Shown here in pieces: positions 46,646 to 57,952 of a stretch of 64,000 bases of DNA; position 1 is the stretch's first letter; each line of letters begins with the position of its first letter. A program made the translations under genes and the position numbers. The DNA is taken from positions 176,452 to 240,451 of the forward strand of contig ML133486.1 of NCBI GenBank assembly GCA_003864495.1. The letters run 5' to 3'. Source of the stretch: Nemopilema nomurai (taxonomy: Eukaryota > Cnidaria > Scyphozoa > Rhizostomeae > Rhizostomatidae). The notes beneath the pieces are model-generated. The model was given only the letters and a program-made list of their open reading frames with translations, had not been told where the DNA came from and did no database searches.

Positions 46646-47560
46646 TTAAGCTAGACGTCGTATTGATAATTTGTGAATCAAAAATCTTCTAACGACGCTG
46701 TTACCATAGCCAAACAAAATTGCATTAATAAAGGCGTTACAAAGCAAGATAATATGTGCCCAGCATTCAGCAATGTTCAAGGCTAGTGGAGGATTTCTAC
46801 CTTGATGGTATTTGAAATATGTCCAGAATGCCGAGCAAATGTTGTATGGAAGATAGAGAGCCAGCATTGCAGCAAGGACAAGACGGATTGTTTTTGTTGC
46901 AGTTATTTCGCGTCTGGTATCTCTGTTGCTTGCGTCACTTCCGGCAGATCGAAGCATGTCCTTGAATCTCTCAACGTGAAGTGTAATACTCCAAATGATT
47001 TTCGAATAGACAAGGAACACAGATGAAAGACAAAAGAGATTAAATATGTTTTGTGCGATTTGCAACGAGAGGAATGGCAATGCGATCAGTAAATAAGAGG
47101 TTGTTGCCGATGCTACCAAACTGATTGCGACGATGATCTTCATTCGAAACTCGTTCATGAACACACTGTACTTATTTAGCTTCGTCACTTGAAGATAGCG
47201 ATCCATTGGAACGCAAATCAGCATGAAAAATGAGAAATACCCCAGAAGAACTGCGCAATATTGAACCGCCAGTTCCATTACACAGTTGCGAAACTTGTTT
47301 TTCAGTGCTATCATTACTGATACGATCGGTGAAATGAACAATCCATTTCTAAGATCTGATAGGCTTATAAGCAGAATTAGTTTGTTGGTGATTGTGTTGA
47401 GCTGCTGCATCTTATAGGGTCCGTAGATTAGGGCAGAGTTACAGAATACGATCACAAATGATATCATTGCGCAGACAGTGGTGATCTTGACCAGATAAGG
47501 CCATGGCATGTCCAATGGCCATATTGATGGGCAGAAGTAACGGGAGCTGGAGTCCTTCAT
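46646..47560 (-). CDS. Rhodopsin-like GPCR, intact, 304 aa
   Basis: The frame is uninterrupted from MKDSSSRYFCPSIWPLDMP to HKLSIRRLA. Motifs are N41 (N1.50), D69 (D2.50, in LSDLRNG), D120-R121-Y122 in MDRYLQVTKL, P238 in LYLPYN, and N275-A-F-I-N279 in TM7. The tail is shorter than in the 42,297 gene and lacks the VSAE ending. TM2-TM3 has unusual changes (SPIVSV for LPSISV). The nearest relative is the stub at 25,252, which shares GPYKMQQ in loop 1 and an upstream flank that continues into a hAT element. The start is supported by the shared NDSSS/KDSSS N-terminus. The ligand is unknown. Confidence 0.9.
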   Translation of the reverse strand: MKDSSSRYFCPSIWPLDMPWPYLVKITTVCAMISFVIVFCNSALIYGPYKMQQLNTITNKLILLISLSDLRNGLFISPIVSVMIALKNKFRNCVMELAVQYCAVLLGYFSFFMLICVPMDRYLQVTKLNKYSVFMNEFRMKIIVAISLVASATTSYLLIALPFLSLQIAQNIFNLFCLSSVFLVYSKIIWSITLHVERFKDMLRSAGSDASNRDTRREITATKTIRLVLAAMLALYLPYNICSAFWTYFKYHQGRNPPLALNIAECWAHIILLCNAFINAILFGYGNSVVRRFLIHKLSIRRLA

Positions 47561-47749
47561 TGCTGCTCTCTTTTCTTCATACTAAAGGCTGGGACTCAAA
47601 TTGGAACGATCAGACTCTGAGATTATCACGTATACATTGGCTTTGAGCGTTATCTTCCCCTATGGAAGTGCTTCGAGGGCAACAACACAACCTTTAGGGA
47701 ATAACATTAAAGGTTAATCAAGATTTCCAAACATCAACATGGACAATAC

Positions 47750-47860
47750 TGGATCAACATCTTTTGATGAAGATGAAATAATTCAGAGACCAGCTGCTTC
47801 GCTTTGCAAATCTCATTTAAACATACGAATACAGTGTATTATATGCAAATAATAATTTTT
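47750..47860 (-). promoter_or_regulatory. Upstream block with perfect POU octamer
   Basis: ATGCAAAT at 47,843-47,850 (ATTTGCAT on the gene strand) lies 290 bp before the ATG at 47,560. The same octamer at the same distance precedes the relatives at 11,198 and 25,252. It is a candidate POU-factor site; function is not shown. Confidence 0.45.
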
Positions 47861-48133
47861 TTTGTCAGTTTTCAGGACGTATTTTAAGAAAGCTCTTTAG
47901 TGAAATGCCAAATACTAGAATGTATTCTGAACTCAAGTTAACAAAGTCCATTTTTGACATTGCGTGGGAGATTGACATATTTAAAGAAAAAGAAATTCAA
48001 TTTAAGCCTAAAATGCATTTGAGGAAAGACTGCGTATAAAGCAAAGGTGATAGGAATTATTAATTGCCGCCTTGGCCTTTCTCGAGATTAGAAAACTATT
48101 CATTCAATGTGACAGTTCTTTAGCTCTAATAGT

Positions 48134-48758
48134 CAGTGGCGTAGCCCAGGTCACTTCTTTGAGGAAGGGGGGGGGGGGGCAAAATGGCTAGATAAGAGAG
48201 AGAGTAATGAGTAGCGGGAGGCTACGCCCTCAAGAATGTTAGAAGACCTCTTTTTGGAAAAACACCCTAAAATGAAAACGAGAATCATTTCATTTGATTG
48301 TCAAATGTGAACGGAAATCTAAAAAGACTGACGCGATGAATAAATTTTCTTAAAAACTAGATGTTCAATTAATACTCCTGAGATTGTTTGCATTATTATG
48401 ATTTTATAAATGATACGTTATAAAGAACTATCATCAAAACTTAGACGTTTCACACAAGGTGCATATGATAAAAGGCTTAAACCAAGTTCATTTTCCTTCT
48501 GGCAGCATTCGCGAATTCTTTGACAAGTAGCTTTGTTTTAAGATTTGCTAGGATGTCTGATTCAAAAGACATCATCATAAGACTTTTAAGTCTTTCTTGT
48601 CCAATGGTAGATCTCAACCTCGTCTTGATCAACTTCAGTTTCGAAAATGCTCTCTTACCACTGCAGGAAGTTAATGGTAGAGACAACGCAATTTCCATCA
48701 GCTTTTCACTTTACCGTAGCAAAGAATATAATCTTTTATTGCGTCATACAAATCAAGG
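48134..48758 (-). mobile_element. hAT transposon, truncated copy
   Basis: One terminus, CAGTGGCGTAGCC, starts at 48,134, next to the 5' flank of the GPCR at 47,560. This is the same insertion context as the complete element at 22,839-24,706. A minus-strand hATC domain frame is present (48,477-48,698: TSCSGKRAFSKLKLIKTRL). Similarity to the complete copy stops near 48,758, where receptor 3'-flank sequence of opposite orientation begins, so the other terminus is lost. Confidence 0.8.
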
Positions 48759-48778
48759 ACAGAACAAGTTGTCCAGGA

Positions 48779-49870
48779 TAAAGTTGGAAGAAAAGAATGC
48801 CAACATCGATAATGTTTTGTTGTCACCTAACGGCAATGTTCACCTGATACAAGTACCGAAATAGCCCCCTGGCTATCAGAGTTTTTGATGGCGAAAATAA
48901 AGAGAATCATGTTGGTAAAGGAGTCTCCCAAGGATGCAGACTTTCTAAATTCCTGCTTTTCATCTGCGCAAAAGGAATGTTGAATGAAATTGCAACGGGA
49001 ATTAAATTTGGCTTAAAGCTTCTGAGGGCTGCAAGATTTGCATAGAGATGACGGCGGACAGTGAATCTGGACAGCAAATTGTAGTGCATAAACGAAATGA
49101 AATGTATAAGATAGATGGACAACTGGTTGAAAATCAAAGAGACGATAGTAAATAGACAAGGTGTATAACAATGACCATTGCAATTTATGTACAGAAACTC
49201 GAACAAGCTTCAAGCACTTGCACTCTTTCTTCGTCCCTTCAATCAACGTTTGGCATTTCTAAATTACTATAATTTTAGAACTGTAAAAGTGTATTATTTA
49301 ATCTGTGATGTCCAACCATTTGGATATTCAGAACAATGGAGTTTCATGATTTCAGAAAAGTAATATGAAAAATGGATGTACAATTTTGAAGCTATTCATA
49401 GATACAGCTTTATCAAAGTCGCTTATTTGACGAACAAACAATTCTATGAACAGGTCACTATTAATAAAGAGTGAAGAATTTACGAAAATCTACATATGGA
49501 GCTACTTGGGCAGAATCCTCAGTTTCAGGTTCTCAAATATCCAGGTCATCATGGCGATCAATTGTAGGCCATGTTTGGAATAATTTTCGGTATCAAGCTA
49601 TGGCAATAACATTGTAATTATGAATTATTAGTTTCTTAAAAGTTCATTGCCTCTTAAGGGTAGATTGTAATCTATAATCTAGCCAAATTTAACCTTTATT
49701 TGCAAAATTATATATATTTTAATTTATCTTTAAAATCAACATTGGTTTATCTATCATTTCTAGAGATATAGGTACAGTTCTAGATATGAAAAGACTGAAG
49801 TCTACTAAATCAAGTGAGGTATACTGCTCTATGATAGCGACTAAATATGTAATTGTAACATTGGTATCTA
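48779..49870 (+). repeat. Orphan GPCR 3' flank, split by an RT relic
   Basis: Bases 48,779-48,865 match 35,915-35,995 and bases 49,255-49,870 match 35,995-36,610, both downstream of GPCR A2. The receptor itself is absent. The intervening about 390 bp are a reverse-transcriptase fragment. It represents a lost third copy of the A2-type locus. Confidence 0.65.
48866..49200 (+). mobile_element. Non-LTR reverse transcriptase relic
   Basis: The plus strand from about 48,876 reads VFDGENKENHVGKGVSQGCR, then LLFICAKGMLNEI and KLLRAARFA. This is the motif B (GVxQGC...lsp) to motif C (FADD, here FA then stop) span of a non-LTR reverse transcriptase. The rest is degraded by stops. It differs from the CR1/L2-like relics at 9,245 and 20,738. 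Confidence 0.6.
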
Positions 49871-50519
49871 TAAAATATCTTACAGAAAAATATATATGAC
49901 TCCACCAGCAACCACTTGTTTCATTTCAATTATTATTGCAATCAGAAAGATGTGTAAAAAACAAATTATGCTTGGCAACCGTGTAAATAATGGAGGACAT
50001 TAACGTTAGAAAGCTAAACAGTTTACTTGAAATATTTTTTCAGACCTTTAATTTCGTTGACTTAGAAAATCCGCAACAAACAAATGCAATTATAATAAAG
50101 AATTAAAAGAAAAATAATTCAAATTACATCAAGAAATAAAAACCAATAAATTGACAAAATAAATTACAAATAACATCAAATGATACGAACTAGCAAAGTT
50201 GATAGAACATTACAGTAAAAATACATATCAATAAAATTTTTAAGAGTATTTGCATGCGGAAAATTTTTAAAAAAGAGGAGATCTCTCAATAGGTAAGTTG
50301 ATCAAGGTGGGAGCATCCGCTAGGTTGAAAACTAACAATTTTTAGTTTCACTGATAATGAATCAATATTACATTAATTCCACGGCAAGAATAAACGCAGG
50401 TCATGAAAGTAAAAAGAACGCAGGTTAAATTACGCGGGTCGAACAAAATTGTAAAAGGCCTGGGACTCTCGAATAAATTTTAAACAGTACCCAGGTTTGA
50501 CTCGTGTTAACAATTAAAC
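49871..50519. other. AT-rich spacer before duplication copy B
   Basis: Very AT-rich, with A-runs around 50,060-50,260. No gene or RNA was recognised. Confidence 0.35.
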
Positions 50520-51054
50520 TGTAACAACATGCCGGATCTCAAATGAAAAATTAGACGGTAAATTAATTTGTTAAAAAATCTTTTTTCTCGTGTTAACACC
50601 ATGGAATATATTTTCCCAGCTGACCAACAGTTGCACTAAAATAGGTCTTCTGAAAACGGGGCAGGGTAATTCAAGTGGGGTACGTTTGTAAATAAACCCA
50701 GTGTTTCTTAATCTGTCCCTTCTAAATATACGACCATTGATAAACCATATCAGTACAGGGAGCATCATTACTCCAAGTTTTATGAACGAAAAATAAATGT
50801 GAATAATATATACATGCCTTGTAACATATTTTAAGCTCGCTTTAATAGAAAAGGGCCAACCACTGATTGGATGTGGCTCTCGGCTCCCCTGCACTTAAAC
50901 TGTCATACGCAACTGTTACTTGGTGGTGCTAGAGGTAGAACCCTACTATGGAAATCCTTATAATAACAGCAGTATTACGGGAGCCAGATTTTCAAAAATT
51001 GAATAAATAATAGATAAATAAATCAAATTATTAATTAATTAGTTGATTAAAATG

Positions 51055-53221
51055 ATAACACTGAGTTATAAAAAAAAATTTTCAAGGTGTGTACGATTTA
51101 TCATATGATTTAGAACATTTTAGCAACCATGAATCTAAAAATGATTTCCGTTTTTCTGTATCAGGACAGGTTTATGTGCTAACTTGATTGGAAAATATTT
51201 CTTTTTCCACTAAAGTTCCTTTTTTATAAATGTTGATTTATTCCAGGTCATTTAATCCAAAATCGGATTTAGACAGCAAGTATTCATTTCTAGCAGATTT
51301 TATGAAATGAATGATCCAAAACTTGATCAGTATGTATTTTGATTTATGCAAGAACAACTCTGTTAAGTTATAATTGTTCAAAATTCAGGATTTGAACTTG
51401 CGCTTCCTTGGTGTTCTTGAATGATCAGCAGCAGAGATGTCTCTCTTTAGGGTCTAGCAGTAATCAGCATCCCAGCGTCCTTGATACCTGGTCTCCATCT
51501 CTTTCATATCCTGATGGAGTCTTTCCCCCTGCTCGTCTCACATTGATCCAAGATTCTCAGGAAACCAATCCAAATGCGAGAACAGGTAGTGCATTTTTAT
51601 GCTCATATTACATCCAAGGTTTTTATAAGCAATGAGCATTTTATTGACAAGCTCTTTGTAGTTTCTGGCCTTGTTATTGCGAAGAAAGTTCTTCACAACT
51701 TGAACAAATGTTTTCCACGCCTCATGCTCCACTTTGCTCATTGAATTTTCAAATTCATGATCTCTGACGAGCTGACGAATTTGTGGACCGTCAAATATCC
51801 CAGCTTTCAATTTCTCTATTGTCAAACCTGGAAAAGCTTGGCACAAGTATTTAAAGCAGGAACCATCCTTGTCCAGAGCTTGACCAAGCCAAAGTATAAT
51901 GTGCAGAGGTGGGAATAGGATCCTGCTTATGTTCACCAGTGGCTCGTTGATGATGTTCCTTGCTCTGCATGGCACCAATTCCTCCCGTACAGGCCACTCT
52001 CTTTTTATGTAATGTTGTGCTCGGTCCCTACTGTCCCACATACACAGAAAACATGGATACTTTGTAAACCCAGACTGTTGCCCCAACAAAATGTTCACCA
52101 CCTTCAGGTCGACACAAATCAACCACTGATGCTGACCATAACGTTTTTTCTCTAAAACATATTTTACAGCGTCATGATTCTCTTTGAGTGTGGTTGAGTG
52201 TGCGAGTGGCACAGAATTGAAATGGTTGCCATTGTGCAACAAAACACATTTTAACGATCGCTTGCTACTGTCAATGAACAGTCTCCACTCTCTTGGCTTG
52301 TATTGTGCGACCCCTAGTTTGTGCAGGAGTCGTGTTATGTCAGTGCAATACACCAAGTCCTTCTCTTCGGAGAAGAATGGGAGGTATTCTAGATGTCTGC
52401 TGCGGTAGAATGTGATGCGAGTAGTGTCAGTGAGGAGATTTTCGTCCTTCAGTCTGGATGCCAACAGTTCAGCTGAGGACTTTGACAAACTGAGATCACG
52501 AACTAAGTCATCGACGGTTCCCTCCAAACCATGGGAATTCTAAAGTTCAAAGAACTCCGTGTTCCTTTGGTCCGAGACGCAGATGCTCCGTACAGCTTTT
52601 GCACACCATGTGAGGCGCCCAAGCCTTATCCTGATCGCCAAATTTCATTACAAAATAAGCATAATAGGCCCCTTTTATGAAATTTGTGACAGAGTTTCTG
52701 TTGGGAGCAAGGATGTATTCACCAAAGACACCAGGCTTATTCCTGCAAGCCCTTCTGACTGAAGCCATTCGGTATCATTAAATTATTGAAGCAAAGAAAA
52801 CAACCATTCTCATTTTGAACCTTTTATCTAGAAGAAATCATAACTACCTTCTTATGCACAACTATAAAAAACTACAACCAAATTTACGATCACGCCACTA
52901 TGTGTTGTTGACTCAGTCAGAGGCATGCTAAAATCATGTGACATTGTACATAAACCAGGGGGTAAACTGTCAAACACCATTTGATAAACCGGAACAAAAC
53001 GTGATCTTATGCCCGTAAAACTTGTACAATTTTTTAATTTCAGAAGAAAAAAGGGGCCTACACACAAAGATCACAGTACGTGGATATAGCAATGTAAAAA
53101 AGTGCATTTGTCGATAGCGAAAAATTTCGACCTGATTGAGCCAAACAAACCTGATTTTTGAAGTCAGCACATAAAAATTACACAGGATCACCTCAAAAAA
53201 ACCTATGTTGACCAGTGTTAT
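51055..53221 (-). mobile_element. 2.17-kb insertion with 9-bp inverted ends, carrying an unknown multi-copy gene
   Basis: ATAACACTG at 51,055-51,063 is matched by CAGTGTTAT at 53,213-53,221, with weaker inverted similarity continuing inward. Copy A passes straight through the corresponding point (about 27,672-27,677), giving an empty site. The insert holds one decayed gene on the minus strand. This is the structure of a DNA transposon or a mobilised gene cassette. A clean target duplication is not obvious. Confidence 0.65.
51385..52768 (-). pseudogene. Decayed member of a multi-copy invertebrate protein family of unknown function
   Basis: The N-terminal frame (52,547-52,768) contains FGDQDKAWAPHMVCKSC. 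A different frame then gives NFRIPMVWREP near 52,520. The main frame (51,538-52,527) contains LFIDSSKRSLKCVLLHNGN, HQWLICVDLKVVNILLGQQ, YPCFLCMWDSR and GCNMSIKMHYLFSHLD. Beyond its stop the family end is still readable (DEQGERLHQDMKEMETRYQG, stop in WDADYC*, KRKFKS) to 51,385. I recognise these motifs from proteins found in many copies in arthropod and cnidarian genomes, with no assigned function. Lesions are frameshifts, an internal deletion of a Cys-containing linker, loss of residues after PPLHI, and two nonsense codons. It is not functional. Confidence 0.75.
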
Positions 53222-55904
53222 AAAGAATGAATAAGAACACATAACTTCAGAAAAAATTACATGGCTCTCTTAAAGATAGGCTTTCACTTTTATCGCGCGC
53301 TTCGTCGCCAAGTTATCTTGTATAAAATCATTTGGCTGAATAGAATTCTCAGTAAGAAATCTAAGAAAAGACTTCATAGATATAAAGAAAATTTTAACGA
53401 GAGACCATGAATATTATTGGCTTCTTATGGTGTATGATTTTTTAGACAGATTTAAAGGACTCGAAAAGAAAAGTTCCGTTAAGGGGAGACTGTGAGAAAG
53501 TAAAAACAGAAATTCCACCATAATTTTTTCTGTGAAAAGTGCCAATAGATTCTCGTTTTGGAAAAAATATTTTATCAAGTGGGGTTTGACTTTAGCACCC
53601 CTGCACCCACGCCCTCCAAAGGGATGGCCCAGAAGAATACAATACGAAAATAGGCAATGCCGTCCTCTCCCATATATAAACTCTTGTTGCATTCCAAAAT
53701 TAACGGCTGTACATTGACCCGCGTTTTACATCTGCCATTCATTAAATAAATTCAAGTCTGTCGTGACACTGCTCTGGATGGCTGGCTGTTTAAAGGTCTA
53801 GGACTGAGTTTAAGACCAAAGGTGTGAATTTCAAAGTTTAGGAAATCTTTGATTTGAAAAGTCAGAAACATTTAACATTCAAATCAGTTCTGAGCCAAAA
53901 GATTTAAATATATACTATCCTTTTTGATCAGAAAGAAATAAAGTGAGAATTCTTGTAAGAAGTAGTCAAAACTTTTATAATCTTGCAGTATAGAAATCTA
54001 TTAGTATCCAACAGCTCCTTATAAAAAACCTGTGTATACTATGCGCCCCTAGTTGTTGCAAAAATCTCTTGGCTCCTTATCAAGAATTTTTATAACAAAG
54101 CTGCTGATAAGCCAGAAAGCAATGCCAGAAGTTGAAGCAGAAGTTTTCAGTATAAGAAGATGGTTTCTTCCTACAAATCGAGCAAAGGCACTTGTTCTCA
54201 AATGTTTTCTTAGCAGACTTTTTGAATAGAATTATCAACAGCAAATAGCTTTGAGAGGGAGAAATGTTAATTGACTTGAAATAATGATAGGCACGGTTTA
54301 TTCCCTCTCCGGTTATAAGCCTAATGTTTTTATGCCTGATGTTCGATAATATGGCTTTACTTTCCTAATGTTAATATGATAATAAGGGTCTTGGGGCTAG
54401 TGGAATTTGTTTCGTGGATATTTCTGCTGATTGCAACGACCTTCAAACTGATTTTGCCCGGCCAACAACTTTTCAGAGTTTCCAGCATCAAAAATATTTG
54501 TATCAGGACTATCTGCATTAAAAAACATACCTAATTATAACGCTAGCCTCGTTTTCACCAACATATAAATCTCGTTTTTATTCACATTATCAAAAAGGTG
54601 GCAATATGCCTTTTACAAATTTTTATTAACAGATCTAAACCCCATTTTTGGTAAAAACAGACGTGTCCCCCTTTTGCCTTTATCCCTCTTTCTCCCATAC
54701 TTCGAAATTCATTCACCGGCTTTGTACTTGCAATTCAAATAATTTCCTGAAACCATTCTTGTTTAAAATTACATTTTGTATTTTTATGGTGCAACATGTC
54801 CTAGCACCCTGAGGTAGTTTTTGGGATATTAAGAAGCTTTATGCTTATCGAGCAATGTCCTGGTCCGTCCTCGAGCAATGTGACTAGAACTCGTGATTAG
54901 GCCTCAACGTTATTACGAAGTCAATGATGCAAAAAAAGTATTGTTTTGTTGCCAGAAGGGAAGTTGGCACGGCTTTTCGCAAAAACCAATCATTTATAAA
55001 AGAAGATACGGATATTGTGGCAATAAATGCTTTGATTAGCGAAACACAAGTGGTATTGTAGTGTAAAATCTATTAGGGAAATCGTGTTTTACTGGAAATT
55101 TGTGATTCTACGCACCGGGAGAAGCCTCTAGACACGTTAACTAGAACAGCTTCTACTGATAATGCGTATGCGTAGAATAGCATTTGGAACGCCCTGTGTT
55201 CAATGAGCGTAGCGGATGCTATGAAACTGCCGATAAAACATCAACAGAGTAACGGCATTCTTCGTACACAGCGACAAGATACCTGTGTTTGAAGATGGAG
55301 TTGGAAAGAGAGTTTCGTATGTTTAGAGACAAAGACAGGAACAAACAATTTGGACCAAAACATATGTTTACGGAAATTTCCATCCTTTCTTGCGAGAAAG
55401 ATCTTTTACTGTAGGAACAGACATCTGGCATATAGAAATTTTTAAACGCGATTTATTTCGACTCACATCGCTTTAAGTAATCATGTATTTAAAGAATCCG
55501 AATAACCCCTCAATCATAAGATTTGCTCCAATTGACTGAGCAAGACATGTCGCATTAATTGCACAAATTGTCTGTCTACAAGTTAGCTTGACGAACGACC
55601 AATTTGCTTTCTCAGTTATTTAATGTCAACAAAGCTCGGATGGCTGACCATATTTTTCTTCACCTTCGCTTCTTAGGCCGTCGTTCTTCAATTTAATCTT
55701 TATGAGAAACAATACAATATTTGCTGCGCACTTCCTGCTACAAATGAATATTCATTTCAATCATTTTTATTTCCATCTATCACCAAACCTCCAAATGGCA
55801 AATTTAGTTCTTAAAATCAGTAATCAGTTCAGAATTCACTCTAGTATTTGGCATTTCACTCAAATGCTCTTTTAGAAATCATGCCGAAACTGACATCTAA
55901 GATA

Positions 55905-56030
55905 ATTATTTGCTCAATAATATACTGTATGCACATGTTGTCGATAAATTGACTAAACCAAGCAGCTGTCCTCTTTAAGGTTTCATCTTCGCCAAGGGTG
56001 TTGACCCGTTCTGCGCAATTTTGGAGCATG
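55905..56030 (+). promoter_or_regulatory. Conserved upstream block of GPCR B1
   Basis: Duplicate of 30,715-30,840 with ATTTGCTC at 55,908-55,915, 287 bp before the ATG at 56,195. Confidence 0.4.
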
Positions 56031-56194
56031 GAAAACTTCTTTGCCATCCTCGGTGGTCATTTGCTTAGGATGAGTTGATGGCTCATAACTACTTCTATGA
56101 ATGCAAGCATTGCTCCAAACCATTGGTGACGAGTGCATTACAGAGCCAACTGGCTTCAGTTCGAGTGTCAGCTTCTCTTATGAAGAGAGCAGCA

Positions 56195-57126
56195 ATGAAC
56201 GACTCCAGCTCCCGTTACTTTTGCCCATCACTATTGCCATTGGACATGCCTTGGCCTTATCTGGTCAAGTTCATCACAGTCTGCGCAATTATATCATTTA
56301 CGATCGTATTCTGCAACTCCGCTTTAATCTACGGACTCTACAAGATGCAGCAGCTTAATACAATCACCAACAAGCTCATCTTGCTCATCAGTCTTTCAGA
56401 CCTTGGAATTGGATTGTTCACTTTGCCGTCTCACTGTCTATTGGCAGCTCTGAAAGACAAGTTCCGCAACTGTGTGTGTGAGTTGGCCCTTCAATTTAGC
56501 AGTGGCCTTTTGGCCTACTTCTCATATTTCATGCTTATGTTCGTCACATTGGATCGCTATCTTCACGTTACAAAGCTGAAGACGTACAATTCGATTATGA
56601 ACGAGTTTCGAATGAAGATCATCGTCGCAATCAGTTTCGTAGCATCGGCAACAATCTCTTTTTTACTGACCAAGTTTCCTTCCTTTTCTCTGCACGTTTC
56701 ATTGAATGTACTTAACCTTATTTGCCTTTCCGTTGTGCTCTTTGTGTATTCCAGAGTACTTCGAAACATTTCAATTCATATCGAGAAGATGAGGGAATTG
56801 TTTAAATCGGCTGGACAGGCTGCGAGTCACCAAACGCCAGACGGGAAATCTCTGCAACGAAAACGGTTCGTTTTGTGCTTGGAACATTACTCCTTCTCTA
56901 TTTGCCATACATAATTGTATCGTCTGTTTGGCCGTACTACAAGTACCAAAAGGAAACAGTACCCCCGATCTTCGTCAGTGTGATACAATTTTGGGTTTTC
57001 ATTATCGTATGCTTCAATGGTGCGATAAATGCAATTCTATTTGGCTATGGAAACAGCGTGGTACGAAAATATTTGATAAGGAGACTGTTCAGAAGAAGAC
57101 GTGTGTCCGCTGAAGAACAAAAGTAG
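56195..57126 (+). pseudogene. GPCR B1, full length with one late single-base frameshift
   Basis: The frame is open from MNDSSSRYFCPSLLPLDMP through TM5 and most of loop 3, keeping LSDLGIG and LDRYLHVTKL. It breaks near 56,832: copy A reads CACCAGGACGCC and B reads CACCAAACGCC, a net loss of one base. TM6, TM7 (NGAIN) and the tail then continue in another frame (56,875-57,126). The early frameshift of A1 is absent here. Either the two sister genes died independently or one or both lesions are sequencing errors. Confidence 0.85.
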
Positions 57127-57952
57127 GGCAAATCTATTACCTGTTGAGTCGAGATGCTTTTGGTTCAAGCAGAAGACTGAGGCACTGACCATGTTTAATG
57201 TACTTTTGTATTTTGGAAATAACAGAAAATACAAATTGCCACGGTAGATATGACAGTAAAAATGGTACTGTAATGATGTGAATGCTTCAGGCTTCCTATT
57301 ATCTATAATACGTGTTTTTTTTATCGTTCTACACTTTTGAACAACAATGAACCAAATGCATTTGCTCCACCCACATTGCTAACATACATCAAAATATCAG
57401 CCAGGATTTGCTTTTTGAGATCATACACGATGTATAAAACTCAAATGCGGAGGACCCGGTAGATGTAGCTGAATCAAGGAATGTGTAGCTGATAGTAAAA
57501 TCTAATTGATTTTTACTGAGCTGTAAAGTTTCAAACAATCAAATTTCATGTTTTGAAAATTTTGAATAAAGATTTTATTGATTCACAGCATTGGCCTGAG
57601 GTAAGTTGTGGCTGTAAAAACCTGCAGGACACCAGAAAGCAAAATTGTTCTTGATTACGTTCAGAGAACGATCTTTAACCAGAATTTAAATTTTATGACG
57701 TAAGGTCGAGGTAAAAAATTCTCATTTTAGATTCTCATTTCTCATTTTAAAATTGGCATAATTACATTTAAACTAACGGCTATTTTACATGAACATAAGA
57801 ACTTTATCATAGTAAATCTGTAGGAAAATGAAACTGGAAAGGATTTGATTTACAGAAGAAGTGTTCATTACTTTACTGTATCTTTGGACGACTTGGCGAA
57901 ATGGAAAACCTTGATTCACAGAAAGTTTACTAAGAAAAGCCACTTTTCCACG

